Origin: Neocallimastix lanati (nom. inval.)
Lineage: Eukaryota > Neocallimastigomycota > Neocallimastigomycetes > Neocallimastigales > Neocallimastigaceae
Length of the DNA: 25,000 nucleotides
Assembly: GCA_016946835.1 (NCBI GenBank)
Contig: JACVTC010000041.1
Coordinates: forward strand, 175,001-200,000
Reading direction: 5' to 3'
Within the stretch, counting starts at the first letter, position 1, and each line of letters begins with the position of its first letter. Of this stretch, positions 1-11,200 are shown one piece after another. A model generated the notes under the pieces. It did no database searches and had not been told where the DNA came from. It worked only from the letters and a program-made list of their open reading frames with translations. The position numbers and the translations under genes are program-made.

Positions 1-34
1 ACAAATATCACAAATAAAATGACCAAATGGATGT

Positions 35-123
35 CTAATATATAAAAATAATAAATATATAAAATATATAAATAAATTCATATTTAGTATTTATATATTT
101 ATAAATTTATATATTTAACTTAC
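35..123 (-). other. Intron in the DIS3 fragment (89 bp)
   Basis: It has the donor GTAAGT (123-118), a branch-point-like TACTAAA at 89-83 and the acceptor TATTAG ending at 35. Splicing joins TT to A (Leu) and gives RNSLHPFGHF, which continues the Dis3 block RNSxYPxGHF. All three intron signals are close to fungal consensus. Confidence 0.75.
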
Positions 124-303
124 AATGAGTTTCTACACCATGAGTCAATAACAACAATTCTTTTACCCATTAAAGTTTAACTTTGTCTTGTTCTTATCCT
201 AATGGTTGGTATGCGTTTATCCATAGAAACTACTAAAATATTTTGAGTCGTATTATAACTCGTAGTTTTTTGAATAGGATTTTTATTAATAGAACAACAA
301 TAT

Positions 304-453
304 CTTTAATTCAAAATATATATATATATATATATAATGTTAATATAGAATTATTTATATTTATATTTTCTTCTTTTATTTTTAATATTTATAAAAAAAT
401 ATATATATATATATATGTATATACATGTATATAAAATTAAAATAAAATCATAC
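304..453 (-). other. Intron in the DIS3 fragment (150 bp)
   Basis: The donor GTATGA (453-448) follows the codons for NWE and the first two bases of a Gln codon; the acceptor AAAG ends at 304. Removing 150 nt joins CA to A and restores WEQYCCSI, matching the Dis3 NWRQYCGSI motif across the junction. The intron is almost pure A/T, including AT dinucleotide runs. This exact restoration of a conserved motif is the best evidence for the splice sites. Confidence 0.75.
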
Positions 454-559
454 TGTTCCCAGTTTATCTTAATTATACCAACAACTTCACCGGTTGGATT
501 TGGTTTTTCATTAAACACAATATCTTCACCATTTTTATCTGTTTCCATTAAGTTATAAG

Positions 560-575
560 TTTTTTTTTTTTTTTT
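560..575. repeat. T16 tract inside the DIS3 exon (codes for Lys run)
   Basis: Sixteen T on the plus strand read as a run of five Lys codons in the linker of the DIS3 fragment. Homopolymers of this length slip easily, so this is a plausible site for length errors in the copy or in the assembly. Confidence 0.7.
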
Positions 576-691
576 CTCAATTTCATTTTCCTTTTTATTC
601 TCACCTTATCATATTTGTCATCTTTGTTGTTTTCTTTTATTTAATAATAAGAAAAATAGTAATAACAACAATAATAATAATAAGAAGAAAA

Positions 692-694
<3 letters not shown>

Positions 695-738
<44 letters not shown>
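695..738. repeat. (AAT)n microsatellite
   Basis: This is an almost perfect run of AAT triplets. A more degenerate AAT/AAC/AAG-rich stretch precedes it from about 645. It lies immediately upstream of the DIS3 fragment. Confidence 0.9.
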
Positions 739-740
<2 letters not shown>

Positions 741-848
741 GAATATTCAAATATAATTAAATATATTAAGAAATTTTTATGAAATTAATAACAACAATAT
801 TATGTTGATAATTAGTTTCATTTAATTATACTAATTCTTATTAATAAT

Positions 849-850
<2 letters not shown>

Positions 851-905
<55 letters not shown>
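851..905. repeat. T55 homopolymer
   Basis: An uninterrupted run of 55 T, the longest mononucleotide tract in the window. Confidence 0.95.
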
Positions 906-911
<6 letters not shown>

Positions 912-1000
912 TATTATTTTCAATCTCTACTTGTGATAATAATTTTTGAAACATTTGTTTATGTTCCTTGATAACTTTTATAACATTTCCTTTTCTTTCT
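903..1000 (-). other. Short coding-like island, unassigned
   Basis: On the minus strand, after a TAG that could be a splice acceptor, an open frame reads through GNVIKVIKEHKQMF and LLSQVEIENN before TAA at about 905. Base composition and residue mix look like protein, unlike the flanking A/T filler, but it has only about 33 codons and no ATG upstream. I do not recognise the family and it does not match the missing DIS3 N-terminus as I know it. It may be an eroded exon or chance. Confidence 0.2.
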
Positions 1001-1453
1001 ATTTATTTTTAAAATTAAAATCTTATTTTAAAATAATGATTTGTAATTTAATTTATTATTTTATACTCAAAAAGTAATATAAAAAAACAATTAAAAAAAA
1101 ATAAAATAATATTACAGTAATTAATTTATAAAATGTATAACAAAAATTTTTTTTTTTTTATTTCTTAATAATAGAAAAAAAATTATAATTAGAATTAAAA
1201 TATTTAAAAACTTTTACAGTAATAATTGGTATACATTAAATTTAATAATCAACATTATAATTAATAAAAAATACTTTTATTCATAGTAAATTTTTTGGCA
1301 ATTTTCCAACATAATAAATAATTATAATAATATATTAATAATAAATATAATATAAATATTTATTATAATAATTATATGTATAAAAATTATAATAATAATT
1401 TTTATATAATTATTGAAGATTCAATTTATTTATGTTCAATAACTTGAGTATAC

Positions 1454-1458
<5 letters not shown>

Positions 1459-1497
<39 letters not shown>
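1459..1497. repeat. T39 homopolymer
   Basis: An uninterrupted run of 39 T between A/T-rich sequences. Confidence 0.95.
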
Positions 1498-1500
<3 letters not shown>

Positions 1501-1950
1501 TATTATTTTATAATTTTATATGACTTTTATTATAATTTTTTTTAATATTATAATAAAAACAAATAATTATAACTTAGAATATTGAATTTAATCAAATTAT
1601 AATCATTTTATAAATAAAGTATATTTTATAAAAAAAAATATTAAATAAGATAGTTTTTCAAAATATATACTTTTAATAAATACAAAATAAAAAAAATAAT
1701 AAATAAATATATAGATATATATATTATTCATTTTTTAATAAAATTCCTTTAATATTCTTAAAAAGTATATATATTATTTACTTTTCATTTTTTTTTTTTT
1801 TTTTTTTATTAGTATTATTAAAACAAATATAATAATATTTGTCTTATTGATTTTAGAATATACAAAATATATATATATGTTACATATTTATTTAATATTT
1901 TGTTAAATAAAAGTAAATATATATATAAAAAGCTAAATTTTTAGATTGAC

Positions 1951-2231
1951 CTATTTTCTTGTATCTTCTGTATTTTCTGTTGATTTTAACTTTTTACATT
2001 CTTCTTTTATTTTAATTCTATTTAATAATAATTTAGAGAATTTTTCTGATTTATATATCCAATGAAAATTAATCAACCTTGAATTGAAATCTAATATGTA
2101 TTTCTTTACAAATTCTGAACATCTTGTTTTAGCAGACTTACAATTTTCTATTTTTATATCAGATAATATATCGTTAAATGATTTATGTAAAACTATTGGA
2201 TAATTAGTTACTCCATTTTCAATAGTGCTTA
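1951..2231 (-). CDS. Predicted terminal exon of the giant gene
   Basis: Residues 3286-3378 of the spliced protein. It includes GVTNYPIVLHKSFNDIL, CKSAKTRCSEFVKKY, FHWIYKSEKFSKLLLNRIK and a Lys/Glu/Thr tail ending in TRK and a TAG stop. Composition is balanced (Trp, His, Cys, Pro present), unlike the disordered body, so it may be part of a small folded C-terminal domain together with the end of exon 1 (YCSVGKIIPYLLTSNLENM). The upstream part of the open frame (2331-2232) is Ile/Tyr/Phe/Leu filler typical of translated intron. I cannot name the domain. Confidence 0.6.
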
Positions 2232-5200
2232 CTAATATAGCAAATTTTATATATATTATATATACATATAAATAAAATATATTAAATTTAAAATTATGTA
2301 TTATATATAATTTGATTAGTATTTTATTCAATTTAATAATTTTATCTTTAGTTATTTAAATTATTATTATTATTTATTATTATAATTAATAAAAATCTAT
2401 CACTCACTTGAATTTTTATCCTTATTAGTATTAGATTTATTATTGATGGAATGAATAATATAATTCATATTTTCTAAATTAGATGTTAATAAATATGGAA
2501 TTATTTTACCAACAGAGCAATAACTATAAATTTTATTGTTTTTATTTGATTCAGTTGCATCAAGAGTAACTTTCTTTTGATTCTTGTATTTTAAATTTTC
2601 CCAAAAAACATTATCACTTAAACTAATTTTAGACATTTTTCGTTTCACTTCAATACCATAAGATTTAGTAATTGAATCTTGATTTTGACTCATATCATCA
2701 ATATTTACTTGATTTATACTTAGATTAATGGAACTTTTTGGTGTCGATGATACAGTTGAAAGTTCTGCTAAAGAAATTGATGGGCTTAAAATTACAGATT
2801 GACTTGATTTAGATTTCAACGAAATAAAAGATTTTTTTGATTTTTTAAGTGACAATTCTGATTTAAATTTCTGTACAATTTTATCTGTAAAATGAGATAG
2901 ATTATGATTTGAATTAGTTTGATTTGGAATAATATATTTTTGAGTATCTTTTTCAATATCATCTAAATATTTAACATGAGTATCAAATATATTAGATTCA
3001 TTTTCATCTGTTTCATATTCCAACGATTCACCAGCAATAGCTTTATTACTACTTAATTCTGTACTATTCGATATATCTTTATTACTGCCATTTTCATTTT
3101 CTTCTATTTTAATTTTATTATCTTCCATATCAATTTCAAATTTATTTTTTTTCATGTTAATCCTATTATCTTCCATGACAATTTTATTTTCTTTTATTTC
3201 ATTTTTATTATTCTCCTTATCAACTTCAATTTTATCTTCTTTCATTTCATTTATATTTTCTTCTATTTTATTTTTATTTTCTTCTATTTTATTTTTATTT
3301 TCTTCTATTTTACTTTTATTTTCCTCTATTTTATTCTCTACTTGTCTATCGACATTATTATTATTATTATTATTATTATAATTAATTATTGATATAGTTT
3401 TCTGTTGATCTTGAGCTTCAGGTGTTGTTATTGGCATTTGTAATTCATGTATGATATTTTGTTCTTTATCCTCATAGTGATCTTTATGTGAATTAATTTC
3501 ACTTTTAAATTCGGAAATAAAAGATGTATTTATCAATAGTTTTGGTCTTGATGTAGTCTCTTTATTTGATATATCTTCAGTTATTTTAGAATTAAGTAAA
3601 TCTATTGGATTACAAGTATATTGAATTATAGAAGGTTGAATAGATGATATAACTTCAAATTCATCAATATCTGATAGACCATGACTTACAGTTTCTTCAT
3701 CCACATTTGGAGATATAGGTGGATATCTAAAAACTGAAAGATCAGGATTATAATAACTCACATCCGATGAATCGGTTAAATCTTTATTTTTTTCTGGTTT
3801 CTCCAATTCTGCTAATATATCTTTTTTATTTTCATCCTCTTGTTGGAGATCATCATTTAATTCATTTTTAATTTTTTGTTGCTTTTGTGATTGTTGTGGT
3901 GGTTGAAATTGTTGTGGCTTTTGAGGCTGTTGTGATTGTGATTGTAATTGTGATTGTGATTGTGATAGTAGTGGTGGTGGAGGTGGAGGCGATGGTTGAT
4001 TATCATGAACTTTCTTTAATTTTTCTTGTAAGATTTTTATATCTGGTGATTTTTCATTTGCCTCTGATACCAAATTCTCAGGTCTCTTTTCTTCACTATA
4101 TTGAACTAGATCCTGATCATTTATTTCACTACGAATATCAATAATTATATTTTCATGACTCATTTCCAATTCTTTCTTTAGTAGACTTTGACTTTTGGAA
4201 TGATTCAATTTTCTACAGCTTATACTACTTTCATTACCAATCTCTCTACTACTACTATTTAATTCACTACTACTAAATTGAGAATCAAAATCTTTTAGAA
4301 TATGATGTAAATTCTTATATTTTTCTTCATCTTCATTATCTTCATCTTCATCATCCTTAAATATTAATGATTTACCATTCTTTATCGATGACATAAATCC
4401 TGTACTAGCATAGTCAGTCATCATTCCATCTTCATCATTAATAATTATTGATGAATCATTAATATCTTTTTCTATAAATGTTTTTCTTTTATTCACTAAC
4501 AAAGTATCGATTCGTTTTAACTTTGATTTAATATAATGATCCAAAGTATTAGTACTATGATTATTCTGTCTACAGTAAAATTTTTCTTTCGTATCATGAG
4601 TTAAACTTCTTATACTGCGAGAGGAGAGTTTCTTCTTCAATACCTGTGAGGATTCATTCAGGCTTGTTAATAAATTATTCTTTAAATTTAATTTATTCCT
4701 TTGATCAGAATTGACTGATTTTACTGATTTAAAAGTTACTTGTGGTTCAATCATAACTTCAGGTTTTTCCTCAATTAGATTAGTTTGAATGAATTCAGTT
4801 TCAGTCAATGGTAAATCATTATTATTTCTCTTCTTTAAAAAATTATGACCTTTACGTAATTTATAGGTACATTTTTTGAAAATTAGTAATGAATTCTTTA
4901 ACTTTCTTTTATTTTTATTAATTCCTCTTGGAGAAGAAGAAACTGAAGACAGTGAAGTAGATGATTGTGATTGTGAAGAAATTTCTTCTTGAACAGGACT
5001 CAAATAACCTTGATGAAAATCATTTACATCAGGTCTCAAAGAATTTACAGTAGACAATGAATTATATGCCAATGAATCTGAATCTAAATTCATTTGATTT
5101 TGATTAATAAAATCAATAGGAGATATACTTTCAGGAACTTGAATATACTCTAATAAATCTTTTGAATTTTTAATGTGCTCTTTTTCCTCACGAATAATTG

Positions 5201-8200
5201 GAGTTGAATTATCAATTGGACTATTACTCAAATTTTTATAAAGTGACCAATGATTTTGATTCCGATTTTGATTTTGACTTTCATTATCATTGTTATAAAC
5301 ATTAACATTATCATTAATATCACCATTATTATTATTCTTATTGGAATTATCATTAATATCGCCATTACTATAATTCTTATTTGAATTATCATTAATATCA
5401 CCATTATTATTATTCTTATTGATATTGTCATTAATATTGATATTGGTATAATTATTTCTAGAACAATCTAGATAATTATCATTAATATGATTACTGTGAA
5501 AAGTTTCATTAATTTTACTTGATCCAGGTTGATTCTCCTTATCACTATAATAAATCTCAGAAACTTCATATGGATTAATTGTAGATAAGGATGGAAATGA
5601 TATATCATCATATTCTAATAAAGAACTACTAGCATTGTTAAGATGAACAGAAGAAGCTGATGTGACATTATCTTTTATATTAAATGATATTCTTTGATTA
5701 TTATTTAAATTTTTACTTTCATTGAGTATTTCACTTTTCTGTTTTTCTTTTATGTCCTTTATATTAGAGTTTCTCTTTTCCTTATTATCATTATAATCTT
5801 TCTCATTAAATGAATTTTGACCCCTTCGATCTATCATAGGAAAACCAATATTACTCTTGAATGAATCTACTACAAAAGCTGTTGTTGCTTTTGTATTTCC
5901 ATTATCAATACTGATATTATCCTTTTCTTCTCTTTGACGATCGGATTCTTTCGATACTGGGGAAATAACAGTTGTAATATGATTTGAAGTCAATAATGAA
6001 TCTGAATTGAATGATCCATTTATTTTAATACTAGATCTAAAATTATCATTATATAATTTTACTAGAATTTTTTTTGCTTTTTCTTTTTTAATTTTATGCT
6101 TTAACGAGGAAGTAATATGATTCGAACGTTTTGCGATTTCATGTCCTATTGAAAATTTCGAAGATGATCCATTATTATTTAAGTTTTTCGTTGTTTCATT
6201 ATGTTTATTATTATTATTAAGATTATTTATTATATTACAGCCTATTAAATTGGATTTTTTAATTGAATTTTGAGATAGATCGGATGAGAAATCATCATAA
6301 TTTAAGTCATGAGAATGATTTAATCTTAAATTTCTTGCCACCGATAAATTTAATGATTTATTTGAATTAGTATCTGATATTAATTCTTTACTACTTATGT
6401 AAATTGGATCCTTTAATAAATTGTCTTCTGAGGAATCATTTGTCAAGGAAACACTTAGTTTATCAAACAAATGGAATTCTGAACTATTATCCATATAGGA
6501 AGAATGACTAAATCTTGGATTTAGTTTATATTTTGATTCAGTAAAAGAAATATCCATATAAGAGTGATCATTTGAGAAAACAAATTCATCATCATCTAAA
6601 CTTATCATATTTGGACTACTGACTAATTTGGGTGTAACAAAATCATTAGGATCTAAAATACTGAAGGAATTATTATCATGAGTATTAAAAAGGGAATCCT
6701 TATCAACGAATGGTTTGGAGGATACATTGTAAGTATCATTATTTTTTTGATTTGGTATTGTTGGGAATGTTATTAATGAAGTTGATTTTTTAGGAAACTC
6801 TTCTTTCCTTTTTCTTTCTGGATTATGATAAGAATTACTATATTTAATTTTAGGACCAGTCATACTACTACTACAAAGAGTTTTTACTGAGGTAATATGA
6901 TGAAGAGTAGGATTAACTGTATTATGGCTATCATTTCTACAAACAGAAATATTAAAACATTCAGTATTATTAATAGAATTACTCATTGAAGGTAATTTTT
7001 CCAATGCCTTTGAATCATTATTTTCATCAAACAAAGTTTGAATAGATGCAATTCGGCCACTTAATGTCGTTAATATTGTCTTACTTTCACCTGTTTTTAA
7101 AAAACTAGGGAATGATCGTTTACTAAGATTAGAAAGGCGTTTTATTGAAATAGAATGTCTTGTTATTACATCTTCTTTATTATGCCACGATTTACGAATG
7201 TCTTCCGAAGTTAAAAATGGTGATATAGATTGATTATTACCATTATATAATTCAATTAAATCATCCTCTTTACTTACTTTATTTTCCATTTTACCACTAA
7301 ATGAACTATTACATTGTTTTTGTAATATTTTCTCTTGAAGAGATAATGAAAGAACTATTAAAGCCCTTCTTCTTTCTTGAGAAGTCAATGGATAGGTTAA
7401 AGATGGATAATTAATTTCGGGATTGGAATGATCAAATGAAAAAGTAAATGTAGCATTATCATTCAAAATTGGACTATCTGAAAAGGTTTCAGATCCTTTC
7501 ATCATAATTAAACGAGATAAAGTGTAAGGATTATTTTTATATGAATTTCTTGAATACGATTCTAAAAATTCATAAATAACATTTATAGATGGCATTTTAT
7601 TATTATGAAATAAAGACTCACCAAAATCATTGATTAAGTAATAATTTTTACTATTGAAATTTCTTTTATCATTATTAACAATAAATGAATGTAAAGATTC
7701 TTTCTTTTTTTCTTTTTCCTGAGTATTCCAACAATTATCAGAACTATTTATTTTATCATTCATTATGAAAAAACATCTTAAATCGTCTTCGAATCGATAT
7801 GAATCGGAACTAAAAATACTTAAGGAATGAGGAATTCGATTAACATGATTTAGAGTTGTTGTTGAAATTGCATTAAAAGATTTATAATTACTAAATAATG
7901 ATTCATGAGATTTTCTACATCTCGGAAGTGAATTATATACTAATAATGGAGAGTACTCCAAATTTTCATTATTTACATTATATGTAGTTTTTTGTGATAA
8001 CTTCGATAAAGATATAAATGAAAGACGTTTTAATAATGGTACTTCACCACATATTTGATCTGATTTATGTCTTTCTTTTTTTTCTATTTTTCTCTTTAAT
8101 CCATCGTTGTTGTCAATATAATTATCTTTAACTTTAGTTGGATAATAAATATCATCTTCGCTATCAGTTGGTATAACACGTTCTTCAATTAATGGAGAAT

Positions 8201-11200
8201 TCTTAAAAAGTGAACTGTTATTAGTATATAGATTCTTTGCATTTGTATTTACATTTAAACTTGAATTACTACCAGCTTCAACATTGTTGCCATTTTCATT
8301 ATTATATTTTCCGTTTTTATTAAACTTATTACTTTGATTATCATTATCATCATCACCACTATTCTTAACTTTACTATTACTACTATTACTATTAGTATTA
8401 CCATTTTGATTATTATTGATATCATTATCACTATTGTTACTATCGTCATTGTTGTTCTTATGATTATTATTTTCTTTATCATTATTATAATTACTATGAT
8501 TATTATTAGTAGTAGTAGTATTATTGATAGTGTTATGATTAACCTGATTTTTATTTTCTCTGATAGTATATTCATTTCCATAATAACTATTAACATCATT
8601 GTTATCATAAAGATGGTTGTCATTACTATTGTTTATACTGCTATTAATTGAATTATCAAAATTATTATATTTATTCAAATCATAATTAGTATAATTTTCT
8701 AATTCAGATATATTCTTTTTGTTCAAAACTGAAATATCTTCAAATGATGTTAAATTATTCATTTCAAAGAAATCTTGTTTATGATTTAATTGTTTTGTTT
8801 GTAAATTCGTATTTGATTTTATAAATTGAGACAATGGCAAAGTAGACATTAAAGAATCATAATTTTCATTATTTAGGTATTGTAAATGATTATTATCATT
8901 TATTGCAGGTGTAGGTGAAGGGGGAATAACAGATGTAGTAAGTTTTAACTCGGGTATAATTAATGAAGTTGAATCAAATGCAGAATTTACTTTATTTGAA
9001 TGACTGGAAGTTGCTAATGAAAAATAAGATGAACGACGTTCTGATTTAAAAGAAGACGCTGAATGAGATATCGATAATGAAGGTTTAAAAATATCACTGA
9101 CTTTTGAACATTCATCATAATCTTGTTCCATATTTCTCTCATTATTATTATTAGCGATATCACATTTCTGTGTTGGGTAACAATAATAAAAGCCATAATC
9201 ACTTGAATTACGATGAATGGGACAATTCTCGTCAACAGACTGATTTCTAAAAACTGGTACTTGATAGCGGAGATCTTTATTTCTATCATCAATACTTATT
9301 GAAGCATGATGTGATAATAATGGTGGTTGAGGTGATGATGAAGAAAATATTAAAGATTCATCATAACTAGCAAGTCTTTCAAAAGAAGATGAACTTGAAC
9401 AAGATGTTGAATTAGAAATAACTGATATGGGTTTTATCGCTGGTGACATTTCATGAGATAAAGATAAAGATTGTAATTTTTGTTGTGGAATAGAATAATT
9501 GATATTATCGATAATGTTAAAAGAACTTTGACGAACAGGATTTCTTAAGGAAGAAGAATGTTGCATATAGCATTCATTTGAATTTGTTAAATACATAGTA
9601 TCCAAGGAAGAGGAAGAAGTAGTTGAAATAGATATAGAAATATCTTTATCAACTGAAGAACCATTCGATATTGAACGCGAAGAGTGCGAAAATGAATCAA
9701 GAATGCTAAATTTTTGGGATGATCGATTATTTAGGCTACGATTTAGCATACTTTGTTTATTACCAATACTATAATTACGAGACAATTTCCTATATTTTTC
9801 ATAAATTGACTGACAATGACTCTCAATACTATGTTCATCAAAACGGACGGAAGAATCATGACCATTTTCTATCTCTTCTTGAAATGATATTCTCTTATTT
9901 GGAATTAAACTCACTAGATCCAAATTGCGATCTCCTGAAAATGAAAATGACTTACTCTCCTTACTCCCCCTCGAAGAATGTAAAGATACGTTTTCCTTTT
10001 CCTGTATTCCAGGTATGATATCAATATGATCCACAGCGTTTAATAATTTGGTATTTACTGATAGTTCAGGTTCATTAACCCTTAACATTTTATCTTGGTG
10101 TTTTAATACATTTATTCTTTTAGTAGGAATAGAATAATTTCCCTTTTGATCTACCATGATATTATTTTGATCTACCATAATATTATTTTGATCTACTATG
10201 ATATTATTTTGATCTACCATAATATTATTTTGATCTACCATGATATTATTTTGGTCATATAACTGAGAATTGTCATTATTTTGATTATTTAAAATAATTT
10301 TATGCTCAGGGCGTACTGGATAAACTTGAGATTGTTTTTCTGGATTGCGTTCCTCAGGAGTAAGAATGGGATGACGACGGCGTTGGCGTAATATCTTTAG
10401 GCGTAAGTTTAAATTATAATTATCATCTTGATATGGGAAAACATCAGGTTGGGATTCTATATTTTTTAAATTTACACTATTAATATTATTCTGACAGTTA
10501 AAGTCCATATGATTTTGATTATCATTTTGTGAATATAAAATATAACTTGGATATCTGATATCTGACGACATTGTTTCTTGAATCATTGAATTTGTAATTT
10601 CACTACTCGCTTCATAAGCTTCCTCTTCATTAAAAGAAGAGGCTTCTGTTGTTTGTGGAAATTTTTTATTACATCCATTATCTATTGTAATATATTCACT
10701 TTCTATGCTTATATCTGGAATATGACTTTGTTGACTCATACTATACTCATTTAGTACATAACTTCTTGATGAAACATGAGGATTCTCATTAACAATGGGT
10801 TGTTTGGTTTGAAGAGATTGTTTACTATTATCATTATTGAGGTTTAAAGAAGTTGAAATAAGTGAATTCTGATAATTATTAGAAGAATTTAATATAGCGG
10901 AACATGAATGAGATGAAACTTGAGAAGGAGCATGTTGTAGCTGATTATAAGAAAATGGTTGATATATTCCACTATAATATTGATTATTCATACTATCAAC
11001 ATTAGATAATGTATTAAATACATCCTCTGAAAAGCTATAGCATGGATCATCTACTATATTTTCATTTTTAGAATATCGACCTGTATGACTATGTCTTAAA
11101 CTCACTTTATATTCCATACTACTACTTGACTCATTAGCACTTTGATGATGTAAACTACTCGTAAAAGAAGTATTTACCTGTTTTGACTTTGAATGATGAA

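Larger units (their letters stand above)
1..640 (-). pseudogene. DIS3: Broken DIS3/RRP44 exosome ribonuclease gene fragment, three exons visible, runs off left edge
   Basis: Dis3/Rrp44 is the catalytic 3'-5' RNase (RNase II family) of the RNA exosome. The piece here covers the acidic linker and the start of the second cold-shock/OB domain. Exons read on the minus strand: about 605-454 (acidic/Lys linker, then PTGEVVGIIKINWEQ), 303-124 (YCCSINKNP, then MDKRIPTIRIRTRQ, GKRIVV, IDSW, RNS) and 34-1 (HPFGHF, cut by the window edge). These match the family order VVGIIKRNW..YC, DKRIPKIRIRTRQ, GKRIVVAIDSWPRNS, YPxGHF. Signs of decay: an in-frame TAA at 179-177 just after RTRQ; loss of the usual Ala in VVAIDSW; the conserved Pro of SWPRN replaced by Cys; and a frame change near 605, where the upstream peptide KENNKDDKYDK is in another frame. 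No PIN or CSD1 region is recognisable upstream. Introns are retained, so this is not a processed retrocopy. Family identity is strong; that it is dead rather than affected by sequence errors is inferred. Confidence 0.8.
641..1950. other. A/T-rich intergenic DNA with simple repeats
   Basis: This stretch contains an (AAT)n array, T55 and T39 tracts, AT-rich filler and no convincing gene. Two tiny coding-like stretches on the minus strand (about 903-1000 and 1430-1460) are not assigned. It separates the end of the giant gene from the DIS3 fragment, so it should hold the DIS3 promoter or 5' half if that gene were whole; neither is visible. Confidence 0.7.

Noticed and set aside
243-434. Plus-strand 63-codon open frame
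   Set aside because: It lies opposite the DIS3 intron and exon and is mostly translated AT dinucleotide runs (Tyr/Ile); the minus-strand reading matches a known family.
1951-2231. RhoGAP domain in the terminal exon (GVTNYPIVLHKSF looks like the first helix)
   Set aside because: The essential arginine-finger block (GIFRxSG-like) and later motifs are absent; the resemblance is too short to call.
8255-8651. Open frames on both strands over the Asn/Asp-rich part of the giant gene
   Set aside because: They are shadows of triplet-rich coding sequence, giving Ile/Met/Thr-only peptides; the long frame explains the region. The same holds for the other short frames within 2408-12338.
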